From: CAVZYN01 sp963779515
GTDB lineage: Bacteria; Pseudomonadota; Alphaproteobacteria; Rhizobiales; Hyphomicrobiaceae
DNA length: 64,000 nucleotides
Assembly (NCBI GenBank): GCA_963779515.1
Contig: CAVZYN010000002.1
Location: 930,001 to 994,000 of the forward strand
Direction: 5' to 3'
Shown here: positions 27,753 through 36,738 of the stretch, in pieces
Numbering within the stretch: the first letter of the stretch is position 1
Layout of the letters: the number at the start of each line of letters is the position of its first letter
The notes under the pieces: model-generated
What the model saw: only the letters and a program-made list of their open reading frames with translations
What the model was told of the DNA's origin: nothing
The model's database searches: none
Translations under genes and position numbers: made by a program

Positions 27753-28472
27753 TCAGCTGCGCAGGGTCAGGAACTCACCAGAGAACTCATAAGACCTCAG
27801 CCTGTTTAAAAAAGTCATACCAAGCAGGCTGTCCTTGAGCGTTCCGGGCTTGGCGACCAAGGCTTCGACCTCGCCGACCTTGATGGGGCCGAGAGCAACG
27901 TTGCGCAGCCGCACATGGGCGGCGTAGGTGGTGCCGTTGGCGGTCTGGACGGGGACCGTGTAGCGGAGTTTGTCGACGTCGATGCCGAGGCGCTGGGCGT
28001 CCGCCGGCTTTAGGACCACAGTGGACGCACCTGTATCGATCAGCATCGGCAGCGGTATGCCATTGACCTGGGCATTGGCGACAAAATGGCCATCGCCACG
28101 GCGGCGGATGCGGACCGAACGTTCGCCTTCGGTCTGGGTTTCAGGCGGCCGCAGGACACTGCTCGCTGCCGGCAGCACGTCGCCGACCACCTGATGGCCG
28201 AGTGCGAGGATCTCCTCGCGGTAGGTGTAGCCGGCAAGGCCCAGGACGCCGATAGCGGTCCAGGTGAGGACGACGCGAATGAAGCGAAAGAACCCGGAGC
28301 TGTCACCCAATATGCGGGTCATCACGAAGATGGCCAGTGCCGCAGCGGCCAGCATGACGCCTAAATCCGCGGGATCGTATGGCGTGAACGCGCTGACGTC
28401 CGGGCGCGCGATCAGCAGCGTGCCGGAGGCGATCAACAGCAGCAGGGAGAGCCATAGTCCCATGATACTCAC
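27753..28472 (-). CDS. TIGR02281 family retropepsin-like aspartic protease, copy 1
   Basis: 239 residues. Three hydrophobic N-terminal segments (GLWLSLLLLIASGTLLI; DLGVMLAAAALAIFVMTRIL; FIRVVLTWTAIGVLGLAGYT), then a periplasmic domain with PMLIDTGASTVVLKPADAQR and LLGMTFLNRLRSYEFSGEFL. The start is GTG 28472, which overlaps the DUF1289 stop (GTGA). It has more membrane segments than the neighbouring copy, but the catalytic Asp-Thr-Gly is intact in both. Heterodimer formation with its neighbour is possible. Confidence 0.85.
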   Translation of the reverse strand: MSIMGLWLSLLLLIASGTLLIARPDVSAFTPYDPADLGVMLAAAALAIFVMTRILGDSSGFFRFIRVVLTWTAIGVLGLAGYTYREEILALGHQVVGDVLPAASSVLRPPETQTEGERSVRIRRRGDGHFVANAQVNGIPLPMLIDTGASTVVLKPADAQRLGIDVDKLRYTVPVQTANGTTYAAHVRLRNVALGPIKVGEVEALVAKPGTLKDSLLGMTFLNRLRSYEFSGEFLTLRS

Positions 28473-28675
28473 TCGTCTAAAGGGCGGGAGCCGGACGTCG
28501 CAACGGTCGCTTCAGGACGTCGATCACGCTCTGACTGGAGCTCCTTCATAATGCGGCGGCGTTCGGGGTCCGACAGGCGCGACCACGTTGCGATTTGCTT
28601 GACGGTCCGACCACAGCCTGTGCAAACGCCGCGCGCGTCGTCGAGAACACAGACCTGAATGCAAGGTGACTCCAT
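28469..28675 (-). CDS. DUF1289 domain protein
   Basis: 68 residues. SPCIQVCVLDDARGVCTGCG supplies the four cysteines typical of DUF1289, followed by RTVKQIATWSRLSDPERRRI. The cysteines probably bind a metal or iron-sulfur cluster; function is not established. First gene of a three-gene leftward operon with two retropepsin-like proteases, overlapping the next by 4 bp. DUF1289 genes are often found beside such proteases in Rhizobiales. Confidence 0.88.
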   Translation of the reverse strand: MESPCIQVCVLDDARGVCTGCGRTVKQIATWSRLSDPERRRIMKELQSERDRRPEATVATSGSRPLDE

Positions 28676-28763
28676 GGGCTTTTTTGAGGCGGCTCCAATT
28701 GGCGAAACGTGGGGCGGTGCTAGCGGTGCGGTGCTGGGTTGGCAATGATAGCATCAGCGCGCC

Positions 28764-30383
28764 CTATTTGTGGCAAAGGCCGCATCTTGGGACGGGACGA
28801 TGCGGGGGGCTCGCGCGGGCCGGAGAGGGCGGCGGCGGTTGTTTGTGGCGCTCCTGACCCGGCCGCTGCAAGGGCGGCATCGCCTGCATGACGCGACTCT
28901 TGGGGAAGGCGACGACCGCAATCGTGCCCTTGCGCAGTTCCGAAATGAGATCGAAGCGGCCGCCATGGAGGTCGACCAGGCTCTGCACGATCGGCAGACC
29001 GAGGCCGGTGCCGCCTTCCGCGGTTTGATGCGCGAGCGAACCCTGCCCGAAGGCCTGCAGCACTTTCGGGATCTCTTCTTTCGGGATGCCGGGGCCGTTG
29101 TCGCGGATGCTCAAAATCTGCTCCATCTCGGCATTCATCGAGACTCCTGCGACCACGCGTCCGCCGCGCGGCGTGAACTTGATGGCGTTGGACATCAGGT
29201 TGAGGCAGATCTGGCGGACGGCGCGCTCGTCGGCCCACAGCTGCGGTAGATCGGTCTCGAATTGGAGCGACAGCGTCAAGCCCTTGCCCTCGGCGCGCAG
29301 CTTCAGCAGGCGGTGGCAATCCTCCACCACGTCGGTGAGGCGGAGGCTGACTTCGTGCAGTTCATAGCGACCGGCTTCGATGCGGGAGAGATCCAGGATC
29401 TCGTTGATCAGGTGCAGCAAGTGCCGGCCACTGTCGTGGATGTTGGTCGCGTATTCTTTGTAGTGCGGGTTCTGCATCGGCCCGAGGAGTTCGGTCTGCA
29501 TCACCTCTGAGAACCCGAGAATGGCATTGAGCGGTGTGCGCAGCTCGTGGCTCATGGTGGCGAGGAAGCGCGACTTGGCGACGTTGGCGCCTTCGGCCTG
29601 GTGGCGAGCCTCATCGGAGATCGCTTTTTCTTCTTCGAGTTCAGCGATCAGGGAATCTTTCTCGGCGCGGTATTCGAGCATGTGCAGCGCCGTTGCGTGC
29701 AGACTCTTGGCCAGGCTGATGAAATAGATGTGCAGGCCGATCGCCATGAAACCGATGGCGAGAAAGAACAGCTGCTTTTGATCATAGGCCTGCCAGCCGA
29801 GGCGCACGACGACCGCCACCGTCATCGGCACGGTGCCCAGATGCAGGATCTGCAGCACCGTCGAGGCGAAGGCCATGCGGATTGCCAGCAGCACGATCAT
29901 CGCGGCGAGCACGAATACGTGCGGGGCGACATCCGGAACGGTACTGCCGACCACCGCCATGCCGGCCCACGACAATCCGGAGATCAGTTCGGAGAGCGCG
30001 AACTTGCGCCGCCAGTGGTCGAGCTTGATTTCGCTCTGCGGCAGCTTCTGGAACGCCCGGCAGGCACGCTGCATATGCAGCTTGGTCGCGATCACCAACA
30101 CGAACCAGATCAACGCTTCCGGCCGCCACGGCGCCCAGAACATCAGCGCGAACATGAAGATCAGGGCTAGCAGCGGCAGCGTGATGAACGCCTTCTGCTC
30201 GTTGCGCACGAACATGGAGAGGAGTTCAAGTTCGAACTCTGGCTTGAGGGTGGTGCCGTGCGAAAGCTTGTCGCGCGCCGCCCGCACGTGCTGTGCGGTG
30301 TCGCGATCGGCTTTGCGGGCGGGCCGCGAAGTTGGCGGCGCCGGGCTATCGGCAGCGTCTGCCACGGAGGCGGACCTCTCCAA
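28764..30383 (-). CDS. Membrane sensor histidine kinase
   Basis: 539 residues. About six hydrophobic segments between residues 58 and 200 (for example LPLLALIFMFALMFWAPW and LIWFVLVIATKLHMQRA), a short coiled coil, then HisKA with FLATMSHELRTPLNAILGF (phosphoacceptor His) and HATPase_c with N box LMSNAIKFTPRGG, G1 IRDNGPGIPKEEI and G2 EGGTGLGLPIVQSLV. The input domain is the membrane region itself, with no periplasmic loop or PAS domain. It has a Pro-rich C-terminal extension ending CGLCHK. No response regulator is adjacent, so the partner is unknown. Confidence 0.9.
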   Translation of the reverse strand: MERSASVADAADSPAPPTSRPARKADRDTAQHVRAARDKLSHGTTLKPEFELELLSMFVRNEQKAFITLPLLALIFMFALMFWAPWRPEALIWFVLVIATKLHMQRACRAFQKLPQSEIKLDHWRRKFALSELISGLSWAGMAVVGSTVPDVAPHVFVLAAMIVLLAIRMAFASTVLQILHLGTVPMTVAVVVRLGWQAYDQKQLFFLAIGFMAIGLHIYFISLAKSLHATALHMLEYRAEKDSLIAELEEEKAISDEARHQAEGANVAKSRFLATMSHELRTPLNAILGFSEVMQTELLGPMQNPHYKEYATNIHDSGRHLLHLINEILDLSRIEAGRYELHEVSLRLTDVVEDCHRLLKLRAEGKGLTLSLQFETDLPQLWADERAVRQICLNLMSNAIKFTPRGGRVVAGVSMNAEMEQILSIRDNGPGIPKEEIPKVLQAFGQGSLAHQTAEGGTGLGLPIVQSLVDLHGGRFDLISELRKGTIAVVAFPKSRVMQAMPPLQRPGQERHKQPPPPSPARASPPHRPVPRCGLCHK

Positions 30384-30448
30384 CGAGGGTGATGCTTAAA
30401 ACTTTCGTTGGTTTTTGCTAATGCTCTGTTACTTTTTGCGAGGGTTTG

Positions 30449-30985
30449 ATGCGCAACCGAAACCAAGGTCGAGGACCCGTCCGCCGGGAGCTTTGGCGGA
30501 CGGCGGGGATTATTGCCGCGCTCGGGCTGATGGCGCTGGTGCAAATGGTGTGGCGGGGCCTGACGCCTGAGACCACGGACATCGTCACGGGCGCCGCCCG
30601 CGTGATCGACGGCGACAGCCTCCGGATTGGTGCAACCGAGGTTCGTCTCAAGGGCGTCGACGCGCCGGAGGGGCGGCAAACCTGCGAACGCGATGGCGCG
30701 ACGTGGCGCTGCGGGGAGGCAGCGGCGAACGAGCTCCGGCGCCTGACGCAGGGCGGCGACGTGTCCTGCCGGATCATCGAGAAGGATCAGCACGGACGGT
30801 CGCTGGCGTTCTGCGACAGCGAGGGCCGTGACATCAATCGGGCGCTGGTGTTGAGCGGGGCAGCGCTCGACTATGGCCATTACCGGCAGGAGGAGGCGGA
30901 AGCGCGCGCGGCTAAGCGCGGCCTGTGGGCTGGCACATTCGAGCGGCCGCGCGATTGGCGGCGGCGCAACGGTGCCGGCGGTTGA
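30449..30985 (+). CDS. Thermonuclease-like (SNase) protein with membrane anchor
   Basis: 178 residues. A basic N-terminus, one membrane segment (TAGIIAALGLMALVQMVW, about 19-36), then the staphylococcal-nuclease fold: ARVIDGDSLRIGATEVRLKG with the metal-binding Asp and Arg, VDAPEGRQTCERDG, and CDSEGRDINRALVLSGAALD. The catalytic pattern Asp...Arg...Asp-Glu is partly kept (VDAPE). It would act on nucleic acid outside the cytoplasm. ATG 30449 is used; a TTG directly before it is in frame. Divergent from the histidine kinase. Confidence 0.85.
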   Translation: MRNRNQGRGPVRRELWRTAGIIAALGLMALVQMVWRGLTPETTDIVTGAARVIDGDSLRIGATEVRLKGVDAPEGRQTCERDGATWRCGEAAANELRRLTQGGDVSCRIIEKDQHGRSLAFCDSEGRDINRALVLSGAALDYGHYRQEEAEARAAKRGLWAGTFERPRDWRRRNGAGG

Positions 30986-31058
30986 CACGTTGTGAGCGCT
31001 TGTCGGATCGGCACGCTGGGGTTACGATTCTAACTACCTCCGGAAAAAAGAGCCCCTC

Positions 31059-31670
31059 ATGAAAATTATCGAAACGCGGCAAGCGCCCAATCCGCGCCGG
31101 GTGCGCATTTTTCTCGCCGAGAAGGGCATCACAGTGCCCTTCGAGGACGTGGACCTCATGAAGGGGGAACTCCGAACGCCGGAGTTTACGAAGATCAATC
31201 GGATGCAGCGCGTGCCGGTGCTGGTGCTCGATGACGGTACGGCGATTTCGGAAACCGTCGCAATTTGCCGCTATTTCGAGGAGCTGCAGCCGCAGCCTGC
31301 GTTGTTTGGCACCGGCGCGCTCGGCCGTGCGACGGTGGAGATGTGGCAGCGGCGCGTCGAGTTGGGGCTCTTGCTGCCGGTCGCATATTCGTTTCGCCAT
31401 ACGCATCCCGCCATGGCGCACCTCGAAGGGCAACAATTCAAGGACTGGGGCGAGGCCAACCGGCCAAAGGCCCTTGAGACGCTTGCGATGTTGGACGATG
31501 AGCTCGCGGGCCGCCGGTTCATCGCCGGGGACGCGTTCTCGATCGCAGACATCACCGCACTGGCGGCGATGGATTTCATGCGGCCCGCCCGGATCCAACG
31601 GCCCGAAGGTTTGAAGAACCTCGAGCGCTGGTATGGTGAGGTATCCGCGCGACCAAGCGCCAAGGCTTGA
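31059..31670 (+). CDS. Glutathione S-transferase family protein
   Basis: 203 residues. Thioredoxin-like N-terminal domain with RQAPNPRRVRIFLAEKGITV, the cis-Pro loop MQRVPVLVLDDGTAISETVA that binds glutathione, and a helical C-terminal domain with GDAFSIADITALAAMDF (N-capping box). The first residues MKIIETRQAPNP lack the usual Ser/Cys just before the proline, so the thiol-activating residue is not obvious. AAAAAAGAGCCCC precedes the ATG. Likely co-transcribed with the next two genes. Confidence 0.88.
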   Translation: MKIIETRQAPNPRRVRIFLAEKGITVPFEDVDLMKGELRTPEFTKINRMQRVPVLVLDDGTAISETVAICRYFEELQPQPALFGTGALGRATVEMWQRRVELGLLLPVAYSFRHTHPAMAHLEGQQFKDWGEANRPKALETLAMLDDELAGRRFIAGDAFSIADITALAAMDFMRPARIQRPEGLKNLERWYGEVSARPSAKA

Positions 31671-31693
31671 TCGACCGGGCCGGAGCCGATGCC

Positions 31694-32437
31694 ATGAAGC
31701 TGACTGTGATCGGTTCCGGTGACGCGTTCGGCTCGGGCGGGCGTTTGCAAGCAGCCTATTTGGTCGAGGCCGGCGGCGTGCCGGTGCTGGTCGATTGCGG
31801 CGCGACGACCACGATGGGCTTCAACCAGATGCGGCTCAATCCAGAGCTGGTGGAGACGATCGTCGTCTCGCACCTGCATGGCGATCACTTCGCCGGGCTC
31901 GTATGGTGGTTCATCCACGCCGTGTTCGTGTCGCGGCGGACGGCGCCGCTGAAAATCTACGGGCCACCTGGAGTCGAGGACCGGTTCAATCGCGCGGCCG
32001 AAGTACTGTACACCGGCAGCACCAAAATTCCGCGCCGCTTCGCGCTGTCATTCGAAGAAATAGTTCCGGGAGCGCCCGTCCTGATCGGCCGCCTCGATAC
32101 GCGCGTGTTCGAGGTCGATCATCCGTCTGGCGCGCCGTCCTTTGCGTTGCGGTTCACCCATGGCGGCCGCACGCTGGCCTTCACCGGTGATAGCGGCTGG
32201 ACCGACGCCATCATCACCACTGGCGCTGGTGCCGATCTCTACATCATGGAGTGCTACAAGTACGAGATCGTGCTGAAGAACCACATGGCATGGAAGACGA
32301 TCGAAGCAAACCTCGATCGCATCGGCGCCAAGCGGATAATGTTGACACACATGTCGGACGACATGCTGGCGCGGCGCGGCGAGATCAGGGATCCGCGTAT
32401 AATTTTGGCCGAGGATGGGCTTGCCATCGACGTCTGA
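31694..32437 (+). CDS. MBL-fold metallohydrolase
   Basis: 247 residues from MKLTVIGSGDAFGSGG. The metal-binding motif is VVSHLHGDHFAGLVW (HxHxDH), with Asp in AFTGDSGWTDAI and His in IMLTHMSDDML. The arrangement resembles the RNase Z / arylsulfatase-like branch of the superfamily. Its actual substrate cannot be told. A TTG start at 31667 overlapping the preceding stop is possible, but the ATG at 31694 gives the correct first strand. The uracil-DNA glycosylase gene begins inside its last 23 bp. Confidence 0.85.
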   Translation: MKLTVIGSGDAFGSGGRLQAAYLVEAGGVPVLVDCGATTTMGFNQMRLNPELVETIVVSHLHGDHFAGLVWWFIHAVFVSRRTAPLKIYGPPGVEDRFNRAAEVLYTGSTKIPRRFALSFEEIVPGAPVLIGRLDTRVFEVDHPSGAPSFALRFTHGGRTLAFTGDSGWTDAIITTGAGADLYIMECYKYEIVLKNHMAWKTIEANLDRIGAKRIMLTHMSDDMLARRGEIRDPRIILAEDGLAIDV

Positions 32438-33071
32438 CCATGAGCGCGCGTTGGCGCGATTGACCTCCGAGATCGGCGCCTGCCGGATCTGCTTCGACGC
32501 CCCGCGCGGACGCGCATTGCCGCATGCGCCGCGTCCAGTCGTGCGGCCGAGTGCGACGGCGCGGCTCGTTGTGTGCGGCCAGGCGCCGGGTGTGCGCGTG
32601 CATGCCTCGGGCGTGCCCTTCTCCGACCCCTCGGGCGTCAGGCTGCGATCCTGGATGGGCGTCACGGACGATGAGTTCTACGATGCGCGGCGCATCGCGA
32701 TCGTGCCGATGGGATTTTGTTTTCCCGGGCACGATGCCAAGGGCGGCGACCGGCCACCGCGCCGGGAGTGCGCGGATGCGTGGCATGCGCGGCTGTTTGC
32801 GCTGATGCCTGAGGTTGAGCTGGTCCTTGCCATCGGTCTTTATGCGCAGCGCTGGCATCTCGGCGATTTGGCTGCGGGCGGTCTCACGGAAACGGTGGCG
32901 CGGTGGAGGTTGCCGCATACGTCGTCGCGAGTGCCGGGTGGCGCGAATGTACTGCCGCTGCCGCATCCGTCGTGGCGCAATAACGCGTGGATCAAGGCCA
33001 ATCCCTGGTTCGACGCCGAGTTGCTGCCTGAGTTGCGCGTGCGAGTAAGACGGCTCATCGACCAAGGTTAG
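32415..33071 (+). CDS. Uracil-DNA glycosylase family protein
   Basis: 218 residues. Motif A region RLVVCGQAPGVRVHASGVPF (water-activating loop), the central MGVTDDEFYDARRIAIVPMG and the motif PLPHPSWRNNAW near the C-terminus (DNA-intercalation loop) are those of the UDG superfamily. EIGACRICFDAP has two of the cysteines used for a 4Fe-4S cluster in families 4 and 5, but the other two are not evident. It removes uracil or related bases in repair. It overlaps the preceding gene and is convergent with the DUF442 gene, which overlaps its end by 4 bp. Confidence 0.8.
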   Translation: MGLPSTSDHERALARLTSEIGACRICFDAPRGRALPHAPRPVVRPSATARLVVCGQAPGVRVHASGVPFSDPSGVRLRSWMGVTDDEFYDARRIAIVPMGFCFPGHDAKGGDRPPRRECADAWHARLFALMPEVELVLAIGLYAQRWHLGDLAAGGLTETVARWRLPHTSSRVPGGANVLPLPHPSWRNNAWIKANPWFDAELLPELRVRVRRLIDQG

Positions 33072-33583
33072 GCGGCAGCCACGCGGGGCTTCAGGACAGA
33101 GGGCTCCGGGCAACCGCAATCCAAGGCTGGCGATGTGGTGCCGAGCCAGCGGCGGCGATCGGCCTGAGCGTCGAGGTCGTCGCGGATGAACTCGAGATCG
33201 AAGCCCGCGTTCGTCAGCGTATCGATGACGCAGTCGACGGTTTGGCTGCGAGCACTGGCGGCGGCCCAAACGATCGCCGCGCGGATGCCGGATTGGCAAT
33301 GGGCGAGCACCGGGCCCTCGAGATTGCGCAGCGCCTCTTCCATGCCTTCGACGACTGGATCGGAAAAGAGATCGAGTTTGCCGGCGGGCACGTGGCGGAA
33401 CGTTAGTCCGTGGCGCCAGGCGAGCGCGGCCTCTTGCCGTCCAGTCAGCTGATCCGGTGCCTCCCCGTCGGGGCGCACGGAAATCACAGACTTGAAACCT
33501 TGTGCGGACAAAGCGGCAAAGTCGTCCGGTGTCAGGGCATCGGCAACCGCGAAAGCGGGCGTCAGGGGGGTAATTTTTGGCAT
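33068..33583 (-). CDS. DUF442 / TIGR01244 beta-lactamase hydrolase-like phosphatase
   Basis: 171 residues. It has LTPDDFAALSAQGFKSVISV and RPDGEAPDQ, then HGLTFRHVPAG and the signature VLAHCQSGIRAAIVW, a Cys-x5-Arg loop like tyrosine phosphatases (HCxSGxR). This is the BLH/DUF442 family; some members sit with sulfide oxidation genes. The C-terminal 40 residues add two Cys (LDCGCPEPS). Divergent from the Lrp-type regulator, which could control it. Confidence 0.85.
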   Translation of the reverse strand: MPKITPLTPAFAVADALTPDDFAALSAQGFKSVISVRPDGEAPDQLTGRQEAALAWRHGLTFRHVPAGKLDLFSDPVVEGMEEALRNLEGPVLAHCQSGIRAAIVWAAASARSQTVDCVIDTLTNAGFDLEFIRDDLDAQADRRRWLGTTSPALDCGCPEPSVLKPRVAAA

Positions 33584-33686
33584 TGGTGGACCAGTTGAAG
33601 TGACCAGAGCCGCAATATGCCCTCTATCCTGATCGTTTCTCAAGTAGGAAAAGACCGGCGAATAGAAACAAATACCAAATACTCTC

Positions 33687-33750
33687 TTGACTACACGTTC
33701 GCGATAGAAAAATATTCTGATCATTCGTACTCATTAGAACGAAATTCCGT
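33687..33750 (+). promoter_or_regulatory. Putative promoter/operator of the Lrp-type regulator gene
   Basis: The 183-bp gap between the divergent DUF442 and Lrp genes is clearly AT-rich for this genome. TTGACT (33687-33692) with a 17-base spacer to AAATAT (33710-33715) is a possible sigma-70 pair, with a weak -10. ACGAAATTCCGT (33739-33750) is a near-palindrome (10 of 12 positions) just before the ribosome site AGGAG, and could be an autoregulatory Lrp site. Both are suggestions. Confidence 0.35.
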
Positions 33751-33766
33751 TTTCCAGGAGTGGGTC

Positions 33767-34246
33767 GTGCTCGACGCTATGGATATCAAGATCCTGCAGC
33801 TGCTGCAGGTCGATTGCACGCGGCCCGTGGCCGACATCGGCAAAGAGGTAGGCCTATCGACGACGCCGTGCTGGCGGCGCATCCAAAAACTCGAGGAAAT
33901 GGGAGTTGTTCAGAGGCGGGTTGCGTTGCTCGACGCACACAAGGTGAATGCCGGCGTGACGGTGTTTGTATCCATCAAGACTGACCATCACAGTCTCGAA
34001 TGGCTGGAGAAATTCCACGCCGCCGTCTCCGACTTTCCCGAGGTTGTCGAGTTTTATCGCATGAGCGGGGAGGTCGACTACCTGCTGCGGGTCGCGGTGC
34101 CCGATATCGCCGCCTATGACGCCTTCTACAAGAAGCTGATCAGCCGGATCGAGATCTCGAAAGTGTCGTCGGCATTCGCCATGGAACAGATCAAATACAC
34201 GACCGCCTTGCCACTCGAATTTGTCCGCGCCGCCACCCCCGGGTAG
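33767..34246 (+). CDS. Lrp/AsnC family transcriptional regulator
   Basis: 159 residues from GTG 33767, chosen because AGGAG ends 6 bases before it; the ATG at 33779 is too far away. N-terminal winged HTH: LDAMDIKILQLLQVDCTRPV, EVGLSTTPCWRRIQKLEEMG. C-terminal RAM ligand domain: ALLDAHKVNAGVTVFVSIK, MSGEVDYLLRVAVPDIAAYD. The TTPCWRRI recognition helix puts it in the group of amino-acid-responsive Lrp regulators. It may control itself and the divergent DUF442 gene. Confidence 0.9.
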   Translation: MLDAMDIKILQLLQVDCTRPVADIGKEVGLSTTPCWRRIQKLEEMGVVQRRVALLDAHKVNAGVTVFVSIKTDHHSLEWLEKFHAAVSDFPEVVEFYRMSGEVDYLLRVAVPDIAAYDAFYKKLISRIEISKVSSAFAMEQIKYTTALPLEFVRAATPG

Positions 34247-34378
34247 CGGCGGCAAGATCCTTGGTGAGTCGGGGGACGAGGTTGCGGTTGTTCCCACCCG
34301 AAGCGGGCGAGAACATACTGACAACACACGTCATTTTATTGCGTTGAAACAGTTGTTTGAATTGCGCTTGCCAAATGA

Positions 34379-34393
34379 GAACAAAAAGCGTAC
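34379..34393. promoter_or_regulatory. Putative LexA (SOS) box upstream of recA
   Basis: GAACAAAAAGCGTAC matches the alphaproteobacterial LexA pattern GAAC-N7-GAAC at seven of eight fixed positions (the second half is GTAC). It lies 52 bases before the recA ATG, where a repressor would block the promoter. Confidence 0.65.
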
Positions 34394-34444
34394 ATTGACC
34401 TTAATTGCCGCGATGTGCAACTCGTGACATAAGGGGTCAATCAA

Positions 34445-35596
<1,152 letters not shown>

Positions 35597-35627
35597 GTTG
35601 GGCCGTCAGGCACCCACCCGAAGGCGA

Positions 35628-35654
35628 GGCGAGGGAACATCCCTCGCCTTTTTT
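35628..35654 (+). terminator. Rho-independent terminator of recA
   Basis: GGCGAGGG (35628-35635), loop AACAT, CCCTCGCC (35641-35648), then six T. A textbook intrinsic terminator 32 bp after the recA stop. Confidence 0.9.
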
Positions 35655-35682
35655 GTTATCTTGGCCGCGACGCGCGTCAGCG

Positions 35683-36738
35683 TCAGAGGCCGTAGATCTT
35701 GGCGCGCTCGGGATCCTTCGTCGCGACCAGCTTGGCGAGATCGACGATCACCTTTGCCTGCTTCCACGTCGCGTCGTCTTGGAATTTTCCGTCGACGATC
35801 GCGGCGCCGGTGCCGTCCGGCATTGCAGCGAGAATCTTTGCTGCGAACGCGACTTCGGCGGGCTCCGGGCTGAACACCCGCTTGGCGATATCGATCTGGT
35901 TGGGATGCAACGACCAGGCGCCAAGACAGCCCATCAGGAAGGCGTTGCGGAACTGCGCTTCGCAGGCCGCAGCATCGGCGAAATCCCCGAATGGGCCATA
36001 GAACGGTTTGATGCCATAGGACATGCACGCGTCGACCATCTTGGCGACGGTATAGTGCCACAGATCCTGCTGTGCGAACGCGCGCGGCACCTTGGGATCC
36101 GCGCTCGGATCAGCGAGCACGCCGTAGTCGGGATGGCCGCCACCGACGCGCGTCGTCTTCATGCCGCGAGAGGCCGCCAAATCGGCCGGTCCAAGGCTCA
36201 TGCCGTGCATGCGCGGGCTGGCGGCTGCAATGTCGTCGACATTCTTGACGCCTTCCGCCGTCTCTAAAATCGCGTGGATCAGAATCGGTTTCTTGATGCC
36301 GTGCTTGGCCTCGAGCTGCGCCAGCAGCTGGTCGAGATAGTGGATGTCCCAGGCGCCTTCGACCTTCGGCAGCATGATGACATCGAGCTTGCTGCCGACG
36401 GCCGGCACGATCTCCAGAATATCGTCGAGGCCCCACGGCGCATTCAGCGCGTTGATACGGACCCACAGGGCCGTCGCGCCATAGTCGTTGTCGCGCGCCA
36501 TGGCGATGAAGCCGTGCCGCGCCGCGATCTTCTGATCCGCTGGGATCGCATCCTCCAGATTTCCGATGACGACGTCGACCTGGCGGATCAGCTCGGGGAG
36601 CCGTGCGCGAATCTTCTCAAGATGCGGCGGCACAAAGTGGATCATGCGCTCGAGGCGTACCGGGAGCACGCGATATGGCGCGGGCGCGCCGCTCGCGAGG
36701 GGCGCGTAGAATTTCAGCGCGCTACGGGTCGTTGCCAT
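35683..36738 (-). CDS. HpcH/HpaI-family CoA lyase (malyl-CoA / beta-methylmalyl-CoA lyase-like)
   Basis: 351 residues. It has RLERMIHFVPPHLEKIRARL, VVIGNLEDAIPADQKIAAR, VIMLPKVEGAWDIHYLD, ILETAEGVKNVDDIAAAS and GMSLGPADLAASRGMKT, giving the metal-binding Glu and Asp of the citrate-lyase beta-like TIM barrel. Close to MclA of Rhizobiales, which splits malyl-CoA to acetyl-CoA and glyoxylate (serine cycle, ethylmalonyl-CoA pathway). A C1-assimilation link would suit the methyl-oxidising operons elsewhere in the window, but no other serine-cycle gene is here. Overlaps the Rsm22-like gene by 17 bp. Confidence 0.85.
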   Translation of the reverse strand: MATTRSALKFYAPLASGAPAPYRVLPVRLERMIHFVPPHLEKIRARLPELIRQVDVVIGNLEDAIPADQKIAARHGFIAMARDNDYGATALWVRINALNAPWGLDDILEIVPAVGSKLDVIMLPKVEGAWDIHYLDQLLAQLEAKHGIKKPILIHAILETAEGVKNVDDIAAASPRMHGMSLGPADLAASRGMKTTRVGGGHPDYGVLADPSADPKVPRAFAQQDLWHYTVAKMVDACMSYGIKPFYGPFGDFADAAACEAQFRNAFLMGCLGAWSLHPNQIDIAKRVFSPEPAEVAFAAKILAAMPDGTGAAIVDGKFQDDATWKQAKVIVDLAKLVATKDPERAKIYGL

